Below, one piece after another: positions 37,306 to 45,727 of a stretch of 64,000 nucleotides of DNA. The DNA is from Rhodococcus jostii NBRC 16295 (GTDB lineage: Bacteria > Actinomycetota > Actinomycetes > Mycobacteriales > Mycobacteriaceae), in NCBI RefSeq assembly GCF_001894825.1, contig NZ_BCWY01000002.1, positions 215,424 to 279,423 on the forward strand. The letters are read 5' to 3'. Made by a program: the position numbers and the translations under genes. The stretch's first letter is position 1. Each line of letters opens with the position of its first letter. The notes below the pieces were generated by a model that worked only from the letters and a program-made list of their open reading frames with translations, was not told where the DNA came from and did no database searches.

Positions 37306-38322
37306 TCAGGCCGGGTTGCGACCCACCAGGAATTCCTCGTCGAGTGAGGTGGTCACGTCGAGTCCGGCGGCGACGGCACCGGCCCGCAACTGCTTCATCT
37401 GCCCGTCGTTGATCCGGGCCTGAGGCGCTCGCAGCGGTCCACCGTTGAATCCGTTGAGCCACCCCTGGTATTTCCACAGGTACCTCGGCACCATGGCGGT
37501 GCCTGCGAGTGCCTGACCGACCACGACCGCGTCGGATTCCCGGATCGGGTGGAGCTTCCAGTAGATCTCCATCGCGTCCTCGAACTTGCCGTCGCGCATC
37601 AAGTCGAAGTAGCGGGCAACCCAGGGGCCGTAAGCCTCGTAGTTGGAGGTGCCCATCCACTGCATGCCGTACGCGGCGTGCCAGGCGGGTGAGTTCGACT
37701 CGATCGGGTCCATCACGATCACGTCGTTCCGGTAGCGCTCGAAGATCTGCGCGATGCCGCCGACTCCCGGACCGCCCACCTCGGTCTTGACGGCCACGAC
37801 GTTCGGAATCTCGTTGATCATCCGGCCGATCAGGTCCGGCGAGAAGTGACTGGGGTGGAAACGGCGGAAGTTCCACAAGTGCATCGCGAACACGATGATT
37901 CCCAGATCGGTGCTCTCGGCGATCGCGCGGGTGTACTCGAAGACTTCTTCCTCGGACTTCGGGTAGAAGGTGAGCGGGTAGGAGACCAGGACGATGTCCG
38001 CGCCCAGACGCTCGGACTCGCGCACCAGTGCGATGTTGTCTTCGAGGGTGGGAAGCACAGCGTGCACGACAGTCTGGAGTCCGCCGGCGGCTTCGTCGAC
38101 AGCGATCTCCGTGACCTGCAGTAGCTCGTCGAAAGTCGTGCCACATTCGGCGACGAGCAGTGCGCCCGAGATTCCCAGCTCCTTCTCGCGAGCGATGTCG
38201 TGCCTGATCGCGCGTTCGTTGATTCCCTTCAGATCGCTGGTGAAGGTGGGCAGGAGGCATCCGCAGATGCCTTTCATGTTCGCCTGGGCCCAGGCGCGGG
38301 CGTCGGATCGGGAATAGCTCAT
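37306..38322 (-). CDS. DapA-superfamily lyase, candidate hydratase-aldolase
   Basis: A 338-residue dihydrodipicolinate-synthase-family barrel. The Schiff-base Lys179 (VVAVKTEVG) is present, and the GTTF segment (61-64) stands for the usual GTTGE. The strand that normally carries the active-site Tyr reads VFAMHLWNF instead. The length fits hydratase-aldolases of the NahE/PhdJ type, which release pyruvate and an aromatic aldehyde from ring-fission products. That role is inferred from the neighbouring extradiol and aldehyde dehydrogenases. First gene of its operon. Confidence 0.78.
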   Translation of the reverse strand: MSYSRSDARAWAQANMKGICGCLLPTFTSDLKGINERAIRHDIAREKELGISGALLVAECGTTFDELLQVTEIAVDEAAGGLQTVVHAVLPTLEDNIALVRESERLGADIVLVSYPLTFYPKSEEEVFEYTRAIAESTDLGIIVFAMHLWNFRRFHPSHFSPDLIGRMINEIPNVVAVKTEVGGPGVGGIAQIFERYRNDVIVMDPIESNSPAWHAAYGMQWMGTSNYEAYGPWVARYFDLMRDGKFEDAMEIYWKLHPIRESDAVVVGQALAGTAMVPRYLWKYQGWLNGFNGGPLRAPQARINDGQMKQLRAGAVAAGLDVTTSLDEEFLVGRNPA

Positions 38323-38456
38323 GAAGGGAACTCCGTTCGTCGGATTCTGTGTGCGGTGCGCAGGAGCAGGAGCAGGAGCAGGGACGGTGTCGGCTGTGGC
38401 CCGTGCCCAGCAGGACGCTTGACGGCGGCACGCAGGAAGGTGGTAATCCCGTATCG

Positions 38457-38475
38457 ATATCCAAATAGTGGATAT
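38457..38475. promoter_or_regulatory. operator-like palindrome A
   Basis: ATATCCAaatagTGGATAT, a perfect 7-5-7 palindrome 135 bases upstream of the DapA-type gene. TCCA/TGGA half-sites with this spacing recall IclR-family sites. The same pattern recurs at 38661, 61351, 61496 and 61515. Confidence 0.6.
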
Positions 38476-38660
38476 GTGGACCGATATGTGGATTCCTGGA
38501 CGCTAACACCGGCCGCGCCCGGCGTCAACGGTTTCTCGAATTCGTTGTGTGGCGGGGGTGCATGGAAGGTCGATGACGTGGCGCCGCGCGACTTTGCGGC
38601 ACCCCTTTGACATCTGCGGCACGCCGTTGTTACCGTCATCACATCCACCAGACGGACCCA

Positions 38661-38679
38661 ATATCCATTATGTGGACAT
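38661..38679. promoter_or_regulatory. operator-like palindrome B
   Basis: ATATCCAttatgTGGACAT, a 7-5-7 palindrome with one mismatch, 42 bases upstream of the dioxygenase alpha-subunit start, at promoter distance. It is the same motif as site A. Confidence 0.6.
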
Positions 38680-38720
38680 TTCGTTGGTGTATCAATCCAC
38701 TCCTGATAGGGGTCATCCAG

Positions 38721-40064
38721 ATGACACGTGTTACCGCGGACGTCACTCGCGTGAGCCGCCGTTCCTACTGGGGCCGAGACGAATTCGATTCCGAGATGGA
38801 ACGAATATTCGGCCGGTGCTGGCTGTTCGTCGCCCACGAGAGCGAGATTCCGTCGCCAGGCGATTACGTCACCAGGAAGCTGGGAGGCGAGGACGTCATC
38901 GTTGTCCGGGACGAGACCGGCGACGTCCGGATCTTCCTGAATTCGTGCACACACCGAGGCAATCAATTGTGTCGTGCCGACATGGGCAACTCATCGCACT
39001 TTCGGTGCAGCTACCACGGCTGGACTTTCTCCAACAAGGGCACGCTGCGTGGAGTGCCCGAGCGAAAGCAGGTCTTCGACGCGGATTTCGACAAGAGCGA
39101 GTACAACCTGGTCGGGCCGCCGAACGTCGACGTCTTTCACGGGCTGATCTTCGCCAGCTGGGACCCGGACGCACCCACGTTGCTCGACGAACTCGGCGAC
39201 ATGGCCTGGTATCTCGAAGCCGTGCTCGACAAGGCCGGTGATCTGCAGGTCGTCGGTCCGCCGGCGCGCGCCCTGGTGCGAACCAACTGGAAGCTCGGCG
39301 CGGAGAACTTCGCCGGCGACGGCTATCACCTGGGAACGACGCACAAGAGCCCGATCGACCTGGGCACGTATCTGAACACCGAGGCTTTTCCGCAGCTCGA
39401 CGGCGTCTCGATGGATGCGATGCGTGGGCGATGCATCGTCGCCGGCAACGGGCATACGCTCCGGGTCCAACACTACGGACTGGAGTCCGAAGCCCCGGTG
39501 TTTCTCGGCTATCCGGAGGACCGCTGGTCCGACATTGCGGCCGGACTCGACCCGAGGCAGGCAGATCTCATGTCGAGAATGTCTGTGCTGCACGGCAATG
39601 TATTTCCCAACCTGTCCTTCATCGACGCCGCAGCGCTCACCTCCGGTGACGACACCCCGGCGGTGTCGTACGTGCAGTTCCGCCAGTGGCAGCCGGTCGA
39701 CGAGATGCACTGCGAACTGGTCATGTTCGCGTTGGTCCCGGGGTGGTACGACGAGCAGCAGCGCGAGCACTCGCAGCGCGCGAACCTCCGAATGGTCGGT
39801 CTCGCCGGGATCTTCGACACCGACGACTTCCAGAACTGGACATCCGTCGCAGACATGAGCCGCGGTCGGGTCTCGCAGTCCACCGATTTCGTCTACGCAG
39901 GCGGTGTCGGTATCGAACCGGCCGACGGTGTCGACTGGCCCGGCGCCGTCTACGACGCCGATCACTCGGAGGTCAACCAGCGGGAAATGTTCCGCAGGTG
40001 GTCCGAACTGCTCGACGACGACAGAACCTGCGCCCGCACGGCCGGGAAGGCGGACCGATGCTGA
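38721..40064 (+). CDS. Rieske ring-hydroxylating dioxygenase, alpha subunit
   Basis: A 447-residue catalytic subunit. The Rieske [2Fe-2S] ligands are Cys76-x-His78 and Cys96-xx-His99 (CTHRGN, CSYHGW). The mononuclear iron site has Asp200 as bridge and His203/His208 (DGYHLGTTH), with the third ligand probably in FDTDDFQNW. It adds O2 to an aromatic ring to form a cis-dihydrodiol. The beta-subunit gene overlaps its end; ferredoxin and reductase follow downstream. The ATG at 38721 begins the conserved protein. Confidence 0.93.
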   Translation: MTRVTADVTRVSRRSYWGRDEFDSEMERIFGRCWLFVAHESEIPSPGDYVTRKLGGEDVIVVRDETGDVRIFLNSCTHRGNQLCRADMGNSSHFRCSYHGWTFSNKGTLRGVPERKQVFDADFDKSEYNLVGPPNVDVFHGLIFASWDPDAPTLLDELGDMAWYLEAVLDKAGDLQVVGPPARALVRTNWKLGAENFAGDGYHLGTTHKSPIDLGTYLNTEAFPQLDGVSMDAMRGRCIVAGNGHTLRVQHYGLESEAPVFLGYPEDRWSDIAAGLDPRQADLMSRMSVLHGNVFPNLSFIDAAALTSGDDTPAVSYVQFRQWQPVDEMHCELVMFALVPGWYDEQQREHSQRANLRMVGLAGIFDTDDFQNWTSVADMSRGRVSQSTDFVYAGGVGIEPADGVDWPGAVYDADHSEVNQREMFRRWSELLDDDRTCARTAGKADRC

Positions 40065-40600
40065 CCGGCGAACGTATCGACGTCGCGGATACGGACGATG
40101 CCACCTTTACCAGCGTGAGAAGATTCTACGGCCGGGAGACGGCATTGCTCGACGCACACGACTACGCGCGGTGGATTCCGCTGCTCGAGCCCGAGTTCGT
40201 CTACCGGATTCCCGTCACCGTGACCCGCGACGACCCGTCACAGTCACCTTTCGTGGCCGGCGCATATCTGCTCGACGAGTCCCGCGACTCCCTGGCCAAC
40301 CTATGGGCGAGGCGCCTCGAACCGGATCACATCGACTTCTCCTGGGGGGAGGTGCCGCTCCAGCGGGCGCGGAGATTCGTCTCGGTCTTGTCCGTCACCG
40401 ACGCTGGGCGAACCGGCGAGGTTGCGGTCACGTCGAATGTGCTCGTCACCGTTGTCCACCAATCGGATCCAGTGGTCATGACGGCGGCCGGGCGGCATGA
40501 CATCCTGCGTCGCCGAGGCGACGGCTGGGGCCTGGTGGAACGGACGGTCCATCTCGACGAGAGCGTGGTCAGATTGCCGCACCTGCGAATGGTGATCTGA
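40058..40600 (+). CDS. Rieske dioxygenase, beta subunit
   Basis: A 180-residue SnoaL/NTF2-like beta subunit: FYGRETALLDAHDYARWIPLLEPEFVYRIPVTVTR near the start and a C-terminal GWGLVERTVHLDES are typical. It supports the alpha3beta3 structure and shapes specificity. The ATG lies inside the last codons of the alpha gene. The stop shares TGATG with the next small gene. Confidence 0.9.
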   Translation: MLTGERIDVADTDDATFTSVRRFYGRETALLDAHDYARWIPLLEPEFVYRIPVTVTRDDPSQSPFVAGAYLLDESRDSLANLWARRLEPDHIDFSWGEVPLQRARRFVSVLSVTDAGRTGEVAVTSNVLVTVVHQSDPVVMTAAGRHDILRRRGDGWGLVERTVHLDESVVRLPHLRMVI

Positions 40601-40914
40601 TGACCGTTCCCTGCACGCGAACCCAGGGCGACTCGCCCGCACCGAACGCCGGTGACGGTACCGTCGCCGCCGAGTTCACCGTCGTCAACGAGTTCACCGC
40701 TGTGCGGGTGCGGAAGATCCTGACCCGCAACGGGCAACGGCTCGAGATCACTTCGCTCCGGCTGGATCACCGGATCCGTCTCGACGCCCTGGCACTCGAG
40801 GGACTGAGCTGGCAGAACGAGGACACCATCTCCGCGTACCTCGACCAGCCGTTCGGCCCCGAGGATGCCCCCACGCCCCCAATCGGAAGAGAGAACAACC
40901 AATGCTGCTACTGA
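40600..40914 (+). CDS. small protein of the dioxygenase operon, unknown function
   Basis: A 104-residue protein with a compact middle (EFTVVNEFTAVRVRKILTRNGQRLEI, then LDHRIRLDALALEGLSWQ) between flexible ends. No cofactor motif or membrane segment is seen. Similar short genes accompany ring-hydroxylating dioxygenases in actinobacteria and have sometimes been labelled dihydrodiol dehydrogenase, without visible support here. Start and stop are fused to its neighbours (TGATG at the front, 13-base overlap at the end), so it is almost certainly translated. Confidence 0.7.
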   Translation: MTVPCTRTQGDSPAPNAGDGTVAAEFTVVNEFTAVRVRKILTRNGQRLEITSLRLDHRIRLDALALEGLSWQNEDTISAYLDQPFGPEDAPTPPIGRENNQCCY

Positions 40915-41885
40915 CCGACGAGCACGTGCGAGGCCTCACGCAGATGCCCGGCCTCGTCAGCGCCATCCGCGAGGGGTACCGCACACAGGCCCGCGGCGGT
41001 GCACAACTGCCCGACCGCATCAATCTGGAGTCGACACCGGGATTCTTCCGGCTGATGCCCGGCGTGGCGGACGGCGCGGGCTTGATGGGGTTCAAGGTCT
41101 TCAACCAGGTCGCCGAGGGCGGGGTCCAGTACCTGATCGGCCTGTTCGACGAGCGGACCGGTGAGTTACTCGCTCAGCTGGACGGGGCATACCTCACCGC
41201 TGCCAGGACCGGAGCGACCACCGGTGTGGCGGCCGGGTTCCTGGCTCCGCAGACCGGCGTCGAGATCGGGGTGATCGGCTCCGGCCTGGAGGCGGAGACG
41301 AACCTCGAGGGAGTGTTCGCGGCCCTCGACGTCAAGCGGGTGCGGGTCTTCAGCCCGAACCCGCAGCGGCGGAACGCATTTGTCGAGCGGATGGCCGCAC
41401 GCCTCGACGTGGACGTCGTCCCGGTGTCCGAGCCGGCCGAGGCGGCCGCCGCGCCGGTCGTCGTGGTCGCCACCAACACCGGTGTCGGAACCGGACGCAT
41501 CGCCCTCGAAGGCAAGTGGCTCGCGCCCGGGACCACCGTCCTGTCGATCGGATCCACCATGCCTTCGTTGCGGGAGATCGACACCGACGTCGTCGACCGC
41601 GCCGCATTCGTGGTCAGCGACGCGCCCGAACAGGCCCGCATCGAGTCCGGGGATCTGATCGCCGCCGACGAGAAGGGGCTCCTCGAAGGCAAATTCGTGA
41701 CCCTCGCCGACCTCGCTGTGGGCAAGGCGCCCGCCCTCGACGCAGGCGCGATCACCGTGTTCAAGTCGGTCGGCACCGCGCTGCAGGACCTGATCGCGGC
41801 CAAGGTGGTCTACGACCGGGCCGTGCAGAACGGAATCGGGACGTCGGTGGATCTACTCCGCACCAAGAAGCCCGCGGGAGCATGA
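40902..41885 (+). CDS. ornithine cyclodeaminase/mu-crystallin family dehydrogenase
   Basis: A 327-residue NAD(P)-binding protein with GFKVFNQ (putative substrate Lys), a TAARTGATTGVAAGFLAP segment and the dinucleotide motif GVIGSGLEAETN. Relatives include ornithine cyclodeaminase, alanine dehydrogenase and imine/ketimine reductases. Its place in a dioxygenase operon is unusual and suggests that a pathway intermediate carries an amine or imine. Overlaps both neighbours. Confidence 0.85.
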   Translation: MLLLTDEHVRGLTQMPGLVSAIREGYRTQARGGAQLPDRINLESTPGFFRLMPGVADGAGLMGFKVFNQVAEGGVQYLIGLFDERTGELLAQLDGAYLTAARTGATTGVAAGFLAPQTGVEIGVIGSGLEAETNLEGVFAALDVKRVRVFSPNPQRRNAFVERMAARLDVDVVPVSEPAEAAAAPVVVVATNTGVGTGRIALEGKWLAPGTTVLSIGSTMPSLREIDTDVVDRAAFVVSDAPEQARIESGDLIAADEKGLLEGKFVTLADLAVGKAPALDAGAITVFKSVGTALQDLIAAKVVYDRAVQNGIGTSVDLLRTKKPAGA

Positions 41886-42670
41886 GCGCCATGGCGAACT
41901 GGGCCGAACGCGTAGCCGTGGTGACTGGTGGCGGCAGCGGAATCGGGCGCGCTGTCGCCACCCGACTGGCCGACGACGGATATGCGGTCGCGGTGATCGA
42001 CGCCAACGACGTGGGCGCCACACGCACGGCCGAGATAGTCTCCGGGACGGGCGGTCGCAGCATCGCCTACGCCGCGGACATCACCGACGAGGAGCGAGTC
42101 CGTTCGGTGATCGGAGAGATCACCTGTGACCTGGGAGAGATCGACGTCCTGGTCAATGCCGCCGGAATCTTCGACCAGAACCTGGACTTCGGCGAGCTCA
42201 CATCCGCCACCTGGGAACGGGTCCTGCGTGTCAACGTCCTGGGTACGGCAAATCTGATCCGCGCGGTCGGAACGCTCATGGCGGAACGTGGCCGCGGGGC
42301 GATCGTCAACGTCGCCTCGTCGGCCGGGCTGGTGCCCCGCGGAGGCGGGTCCGCCTACATCGCCTCGAAATACGCGGTCGTGGGTCTGACCCTGAAAGTT
42401 GCTGCGGAGTATGCCGGTCGAGGCGTGCGTGTGAATGCCGTCGCCCCCGGGTGGATTCCCACCGACCTGTTCACCACCAGCGCGGCCGCACTCCGGCGAG
42501 CCGGGGGATCCGTCCCCGACGATCCCTCACCCGTCGGGGGAAACATCCCGATGGATCGGCCGGGAGATGTACACGAGGTAGCGGCCGGAGTGGCGTTCCT
42601 CGCCTCCGCCGAGGCCGGTTACATCACCGGTGTCGTACTGCCTATCGACGGCGGATACCTCGTCGGCTGA
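41882..42670 (+). CDS. short-chain dehydrogenase, candidate cis-dihydrodiol dehydrogenase
   Basis: A 262-residue SDR: TGGGSGIGRA cofactor motif, NAAG, catalytic Ser in VASSAGL, YIASK (Tyr-x3-Lys) and a PGW loop. In this operon it should rearomatise the cis-dihydrodiol to a catechol. The ATG at 41882 overlaps the cyclodeaminase-family stop; a second ATG at 41891 is possible. Assignment to the diol step rests on context. Confidence 0.85.
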   Translation: MSAMANWAERVAVVTGGGSGIGRAVATRLADDGYAVAVIDANDVGATRTAEIVSGTGGRSIAYAADITDEERVRSVIGEITCDLGEIDVLVNAAGIFDQNLDFGELTSATWERVLRVNVLGTANLIRAVGTLMAERGRGAIVNVASSAGLVPRGGGSAYIASKYAVVGLTLKVAAEYAGRGVRVNAVAPGWIPTDLFTTSAAALRRAGGSVPDDPSPVGGNIPMDRPGDVHEVAAGVAFLASAEAGYITGVVLPIDGGYLVG

Positions 42671-42718
42671 GCGCCCCCTGTGCCGTGCTGCACGGCACCA
42701 CTCGAGAAGGAACGAACA

Positions 42719-42781
42719 ATGTTGTCACGAAACCAATCCCGCCCGCCGGTAGTTGCGGCCGACCGGAACAGCGAGGTGTAA
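42719..42781 (+). CDS. 20-residue leader or coupling ORF before ferredoxin
   Basis: A short frame (MLSRNQSRPPVVAADRNSEV) follows a strong GAGAAGGAACGAA ribosome site and ends in TAA two bases before the ferredoxin ATG. The ferredoxin ribosome site GAGGT lies inside its last codons, the usual layout for translational coupling. It could also be the remnant of a larger gene. Confidence 0.45.
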   Translation: MLSRNQSRPPVVAADRNSEV

Positions 42782-42783
42782 TC

Positions 42784-42981
42784 ATGCGTGTCACCGCCGA
42801 TGCCGGCAAGTGCCGTGGTTACGGTAGCTGCATGCTCGAAGCCCCTGAGGTCTTCGATCTGGACGAAGACGAGAACAAGGTGATCCTGCTGCAGGAGAAC
42901 CCGCCCGAGTCCTTGCACACGAAGACCGGCAGGGCGATTCGATCCTGCCCCGCCAAAGCGTTGGGAACCCGTGATGAGTAG
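42784..42981 (+). CDS. 3Fe-4S ferredoxin
   Basis: A 65-residue ferredoxin with Cys10, Cys16 and Cys55-Pro. The position of the second Cys in a 4Fe-4S cluster is Tyr13 (CRGYGSC), so a 3Fe-4S cluster is expected, as in actinobacterial P450 and PAH-dioxygenase ferredoxins. It passes electrons from the adjacent reductase to the Rieske oxygenase. It overlaps the reductase gene. Confidence 0.92.
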   Translation: MRVTADAGKCRGYGSCMLEAPEVFDLDEDENKVILLQENPPESLHTKTGRAIRSCPAKALGTRDE

Positions 42982-44212
42982 GTTCCAGCGCATCGTTGTC
43001 GTCGGCGGCTCCCTCGCCGGCATGAATGTGATCCAGGAACTGCGGCGCCTGGGATACGCAGGCGGTCTCACCCTCGTCGGCGAAGAGGACGTGCAATCGC
43101 CCTACGACCGCACGGAACTGTCGAAGAAGTTGCTCACCGGCACAATCGATCCGGATGATCTGTATCTACTGACCACGGAGGAGATCGACGAACTCGATCT
43201 CGATCTTCGCCTCGGACGCCGGGCGACGTCACTGTCGCTCGACCCGTCGCGACACACTCTGACCCTCGACGACGCCACGATTCTCGAATTCGACGCGCTC
43301 GTCGTGGCCACGGGTTCGCGGGCGAGGCGACCCGCATTCATGGGAGGCCTCGCGGGTGTCCACGTTCTTCGGACGCTGCCGGATGCTCTCGCACTCAGAG
43401 CCGAATTGGACAGTGCCCGAAACATCGTCGTCGTCGGTGCCGGGTTCATCGGTGCGGAGGTGGCAGCGAGTGTGCGCAGTCGCGGGCAGTCGGTGACCCT
43501 GGTCGACCCGCAACCGACCCCCTTGGGAACCGTCCTCGGACCCATCGTCGGATCCCACTTCGCGGACCTGCACACACGTCATGGCACCGACCTCGAACTC
43601 GGGGTGGGTGTCCAGGAACTGGTGGGGGACGGGCGCGTCAGCGGAGTCAGGCTGACCGACGGACGACTTCTCCCTGCCGACCTGGTCGTGGTCGGCGTGG
43701 GCGGTGCGCCGGTGACCGAATGGCTCGACGGTTCCGGCGTCGAGGTGGACAACGGCGTCCTCTGTGACGACGGCGGGCACACCAACGTGCCGGGGATCTA
43801 CGCGGTCGGTGACGCTGCCCGCTGGTACTCGGACTACTACGGGACGCAGGTACGCAGCGAGCACTGGAACAATGCCACCCTCCAGGCGACTGTCGTGGCG
43901 GAGAACATCGTTGCCGCCGCGAAGAAGTCGACGTTGTGCGCCGTCCCCAGCTTCTGGTCGGACCAATACCGCAAGCGAACTCAGATGGTCGGCTGCCCGC
44001 GGCCCACGGACGAGGTGTGTTTCGTCAGCGGCGGACCGGGCGAGGAACGATTCGTCGCACTCTACGGTCGTGACGACCGGGTCACCGGCGTCATCTCGTT
44101 CAACTCGCCGCGTGGGTTGATCAAGTACCAGCATCTCGTCGCCGAAGGTGCGTCGTGGTCCGCGTCCACAGCGTTGCCGGACAACATCATTCCGACTGAT
44201 ACCCGATATTGA
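42974..44212 (+). CDS. FAD-dependent ferredoxin reductase
   Basis: A 412-residue reductase of the rhodocoxin/putidaredoxin-reductase type. FAD motif VVVGGSLAGMNVIQEL at 8-23; NAD motif VVVGAGFIGAEVAASV near 155; FAD-end motif GIYAVGDAARW near 275; and a C-terminal dimer domain. It transfers electrons from NADH to the 3Fe-4S ferredoxin. The ATG at 42974 is used; a GTG one codon upstream is possible. Last gene of the dioxygenase operon. Confidence 0.93.
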   Translation: MSRFQRIVVVGGSLAGMNVIQELRRLGYAGGLTLVGEEDVQSPYDRTELSKKLLTGTIDPDDLYLLTTEEIDELDLDLRLGRRATSLSLDPSRHTLTLDDATILEFDALVVATGSRARRPAFMGGLAGVHVLRTLPDALALRAELDSARNIVVVGAGFIGAEVAASVRSRGQSVTLVDPQPTPLGTVLGPIVGSHFADLHTRHGTDLELGVGVQELVGDGRVSGVRLTDGRLLPADLVVVGVGGAPVTEWLDGSGVEVDNGVLCDDGGHTNVPGIYAVGDAARWYSDYYGTQVRSEHWNNATLQATVVAENIVAAAKKSTLCAVPSFWSDQYRKRTQMVGCPRPTDEVCFVSGGPGEERFVALYGRDDRVTGVISFNSPRGLIKYQHLVAEGASWSASTALPDNIIPTDTRY

Positions 44213-44303
44213 CGATGGTCGGGTCCTTCCATCTGCCCAATCCTGTTGGGAAAGGATAGATTCGGACTACCCGGCAGAGACCTGAGTCACATCGTGGCTC
44301 ACG

Positions 44304-44325
44304 AGTTCGTAGCGATCTACGAACT
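44304..44325. promoter_or_regulatory. 9-4-9 perfect palindrome upstream of the MFS gene
   Basis: Arms AGTTCGTAG and CTACGAACT around CGAT, about 90 bases before the transporter start. The length and symmetry suggest a dimeric repressor site or a small hairpin in the leader. No other copy was noticed in the window. Confidence 0.55.
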
Positions 44326-44367
44326 GCCATCGCCTCGGGTGATCTGAGGTATCTGCTCTCCCCCTGC

Positions 44368-44392
44368 ACAGCCGCCGTGCCCGGCGGCGTGT
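44368..44392 (+). promoter_or_regulatory. GC-rich hairpin just before the MFS start
   Basis: GCCGCC (44371-44376) pairs with GGCGGC (44383-44388) across GTGCCC; flanking CACA/TGTG extends it with a bulge. It ends about 10 bases before the ribosome site, so it may influence initiation at the transporter's TTG start. Confidence 0.4.
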
Positions 44393-44414
44393 GTACCGAT
44401 GGAAGGAACCCCCA

Positions 44415-45650
44415 TTGTCGACAATTGACGGTAGCGATGTCTACCAGGCCCGATGGCGAATGCTCGCCCTGCTTGTCCTCGGCTACGTCAGCCTGACGTT
44501 GAACTGGTTCAACATCGCGTCGGCCTTCACACCCATCAGTGAGGACCTCGGCGTGAGCTTCGAGCAGCTCGCCCTGCTGATCGCGCTGTTCGTCCTCGGC
44601 TACGGGGTCGCCCACGTCCCGGGCGGCATCATCGCGGCCCGGCTCGGGATGAAACGCACGCTGGTCCTCGGAATGGTGCTGCAGGGGGCCGGTGCGGCGC
44701 TGTCGGGTGTCGCGGTCGGTTTTCTCGATCTCGCCCTGTACCGGGTGATCGCCGGTGTCGGCGCGTCCATCTTCATCGCCGTCGCTGTCGCCGCGGTCAG
44801 TGTGTGGTTCCGCGGCCACGAGATCAACCTCGCCCTGGGCATCGCGTGCGGTGCGGCGTTCAGTACCGGTGTCGCCCTGGGTCTCTACGCGTGCATCTAC
44901 CTGACCGACCTCGCGGGATGGCGCGGCATGCTTGCGATCTGCGGCATCGTCAATATCGTTCTGGCGGCGGCGGTTGCCCTGTGGTTCCACACCCCGCGCG
45001 GCGTCGATGGACTCCACGGCGGCCGGATCAGCCGCGCCGGCCTGGTTCGGGCGCTGGTCGACAAGCAGCTGTGGATCTACGGCATCGCGATGCTCGGCGT
45101 GTACGGCGCCTACTTCACAGCATCGCAGCTGTTCAGCGAGTACGCGGTCGCGCAACGCGGCTTCACCCCCGGCCAGGGCGGTCTGCTCGCCGCGATCCTG
45201 GCCCTGGCGGGAATCCCCGGAAGTCTGGTCGGCGGCAAGGTCGCGGACCTGGTCCGCAACTACCGAACCGTCATCGTCGTTCCCCTCCTTCTGATGGGGG
45301 CACTGATCGCCGCGATCCCCGTCGCCCCCGATGCCCTGCTGTGGTTCATCTCCTTCGCGATCGGGTTCCTCTTCGTCTTCAGCTACCCGGCCTGGCTGGG
45401 AGTGCCCGCGGACCTGTCGAAGATCGATCCCGAACAGGTCGGCACTGCGGTCGGCGTGATGCTCACCCTCGCCGCGGTCGGCGGGTTCGTCGTCCCCGTG
45501 GTGTTCGGGAACATCGTCCCCGCTCACGGTTTCGCGGCCGGCTGGATTGCGGTCGGAGCGATCTCGGTGCTCACTGCCCTCGTGGGCCTGCTGGGCATGA
45601 AGCGCGCCGCCGAGCCGGTCGAGGAAGACCGGAAACTCACAGTCAGCTGA
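44415..45650 (+). CDS. MFS transporter, aromatic/organic-acid type
   Basis: A 411-residue carrier with 12 hydrophobic segments and the motif-A-like loop GIIAARLGMKRTL after TM2. The TTG at 44415 is chosen because GGAAGGA lies seven bases upstream; an in-frame GTG at 44391 has no such site. Being in the island and on the same strand as the oxygenase operon, it may import the growth substrate or an acid derived from it. Confidence 0.82.
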   Translation: MSTIDGSDVYQARWRMLALLVLGYVSLTLNWFNIASAFTPISEDLGVSFEQLALLIALFVLGYGVAHVPGGIIAARLGMKRTLVLGMVLQGAGAALSGVAVGFLDLALYRVIAGVGASIFIAVAVAAVSVWFRGHEINLALGIACGAAFSTGVALGLYACIYLTDLAGWRGMLAICGIVNIVLAAAVALWFHTPRGVDGLHGGRISRAGLVRALVDKQLWIYGIAMLGVYGAYFTASQLFSEYAVAQRGFTPGQGGLLAAILALAGIPGSLVGGKVADLVRNYRTVIVVPLLLMGALIAAIPVAPDALLWFISFAIGFLFVFSYPAWLGVPADLSKIDPEQVGTAVGVMLTLAAVGGFVVPVVFGNIVPAHGFAAGWIAVGAISVLTALVGLLGMKRAAEPVEEDRKLTVS

Positions 45651-45727
45651 CTGTGCACCTACCACCTCCACTGTCGCACTGTGAGATCCAGAGTGCGACC
45701 AATCGAAAGAAATGAGGAAGTAAGCAG

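Larger units (their letters stand above)
38323..38720. promoter_or_regulatory. divergent promoter region of the catabolic island
   Basis: A 398-base gap between the DapA-type operon (leftward) and the Rieske dioxygenase operon (rightward). It contains no convincing gene. It holds two copies of a TCCA-N5-TGGA palindrome about 200 bases apart, one nearer each promoter, and three TGGA half-sites in one orientation between 38469 and 38492. It starts with a short GGAGCA triplet-like run near 38365. Confidence 0.65.

Noticed and set aside
38360..38380. Short GGAGCA triplet-like repeat in the promoter region as a functional repeat
   Set aside because: Only about three or four imperfect units; too short to argue for more than chance in GC-rich DNA.
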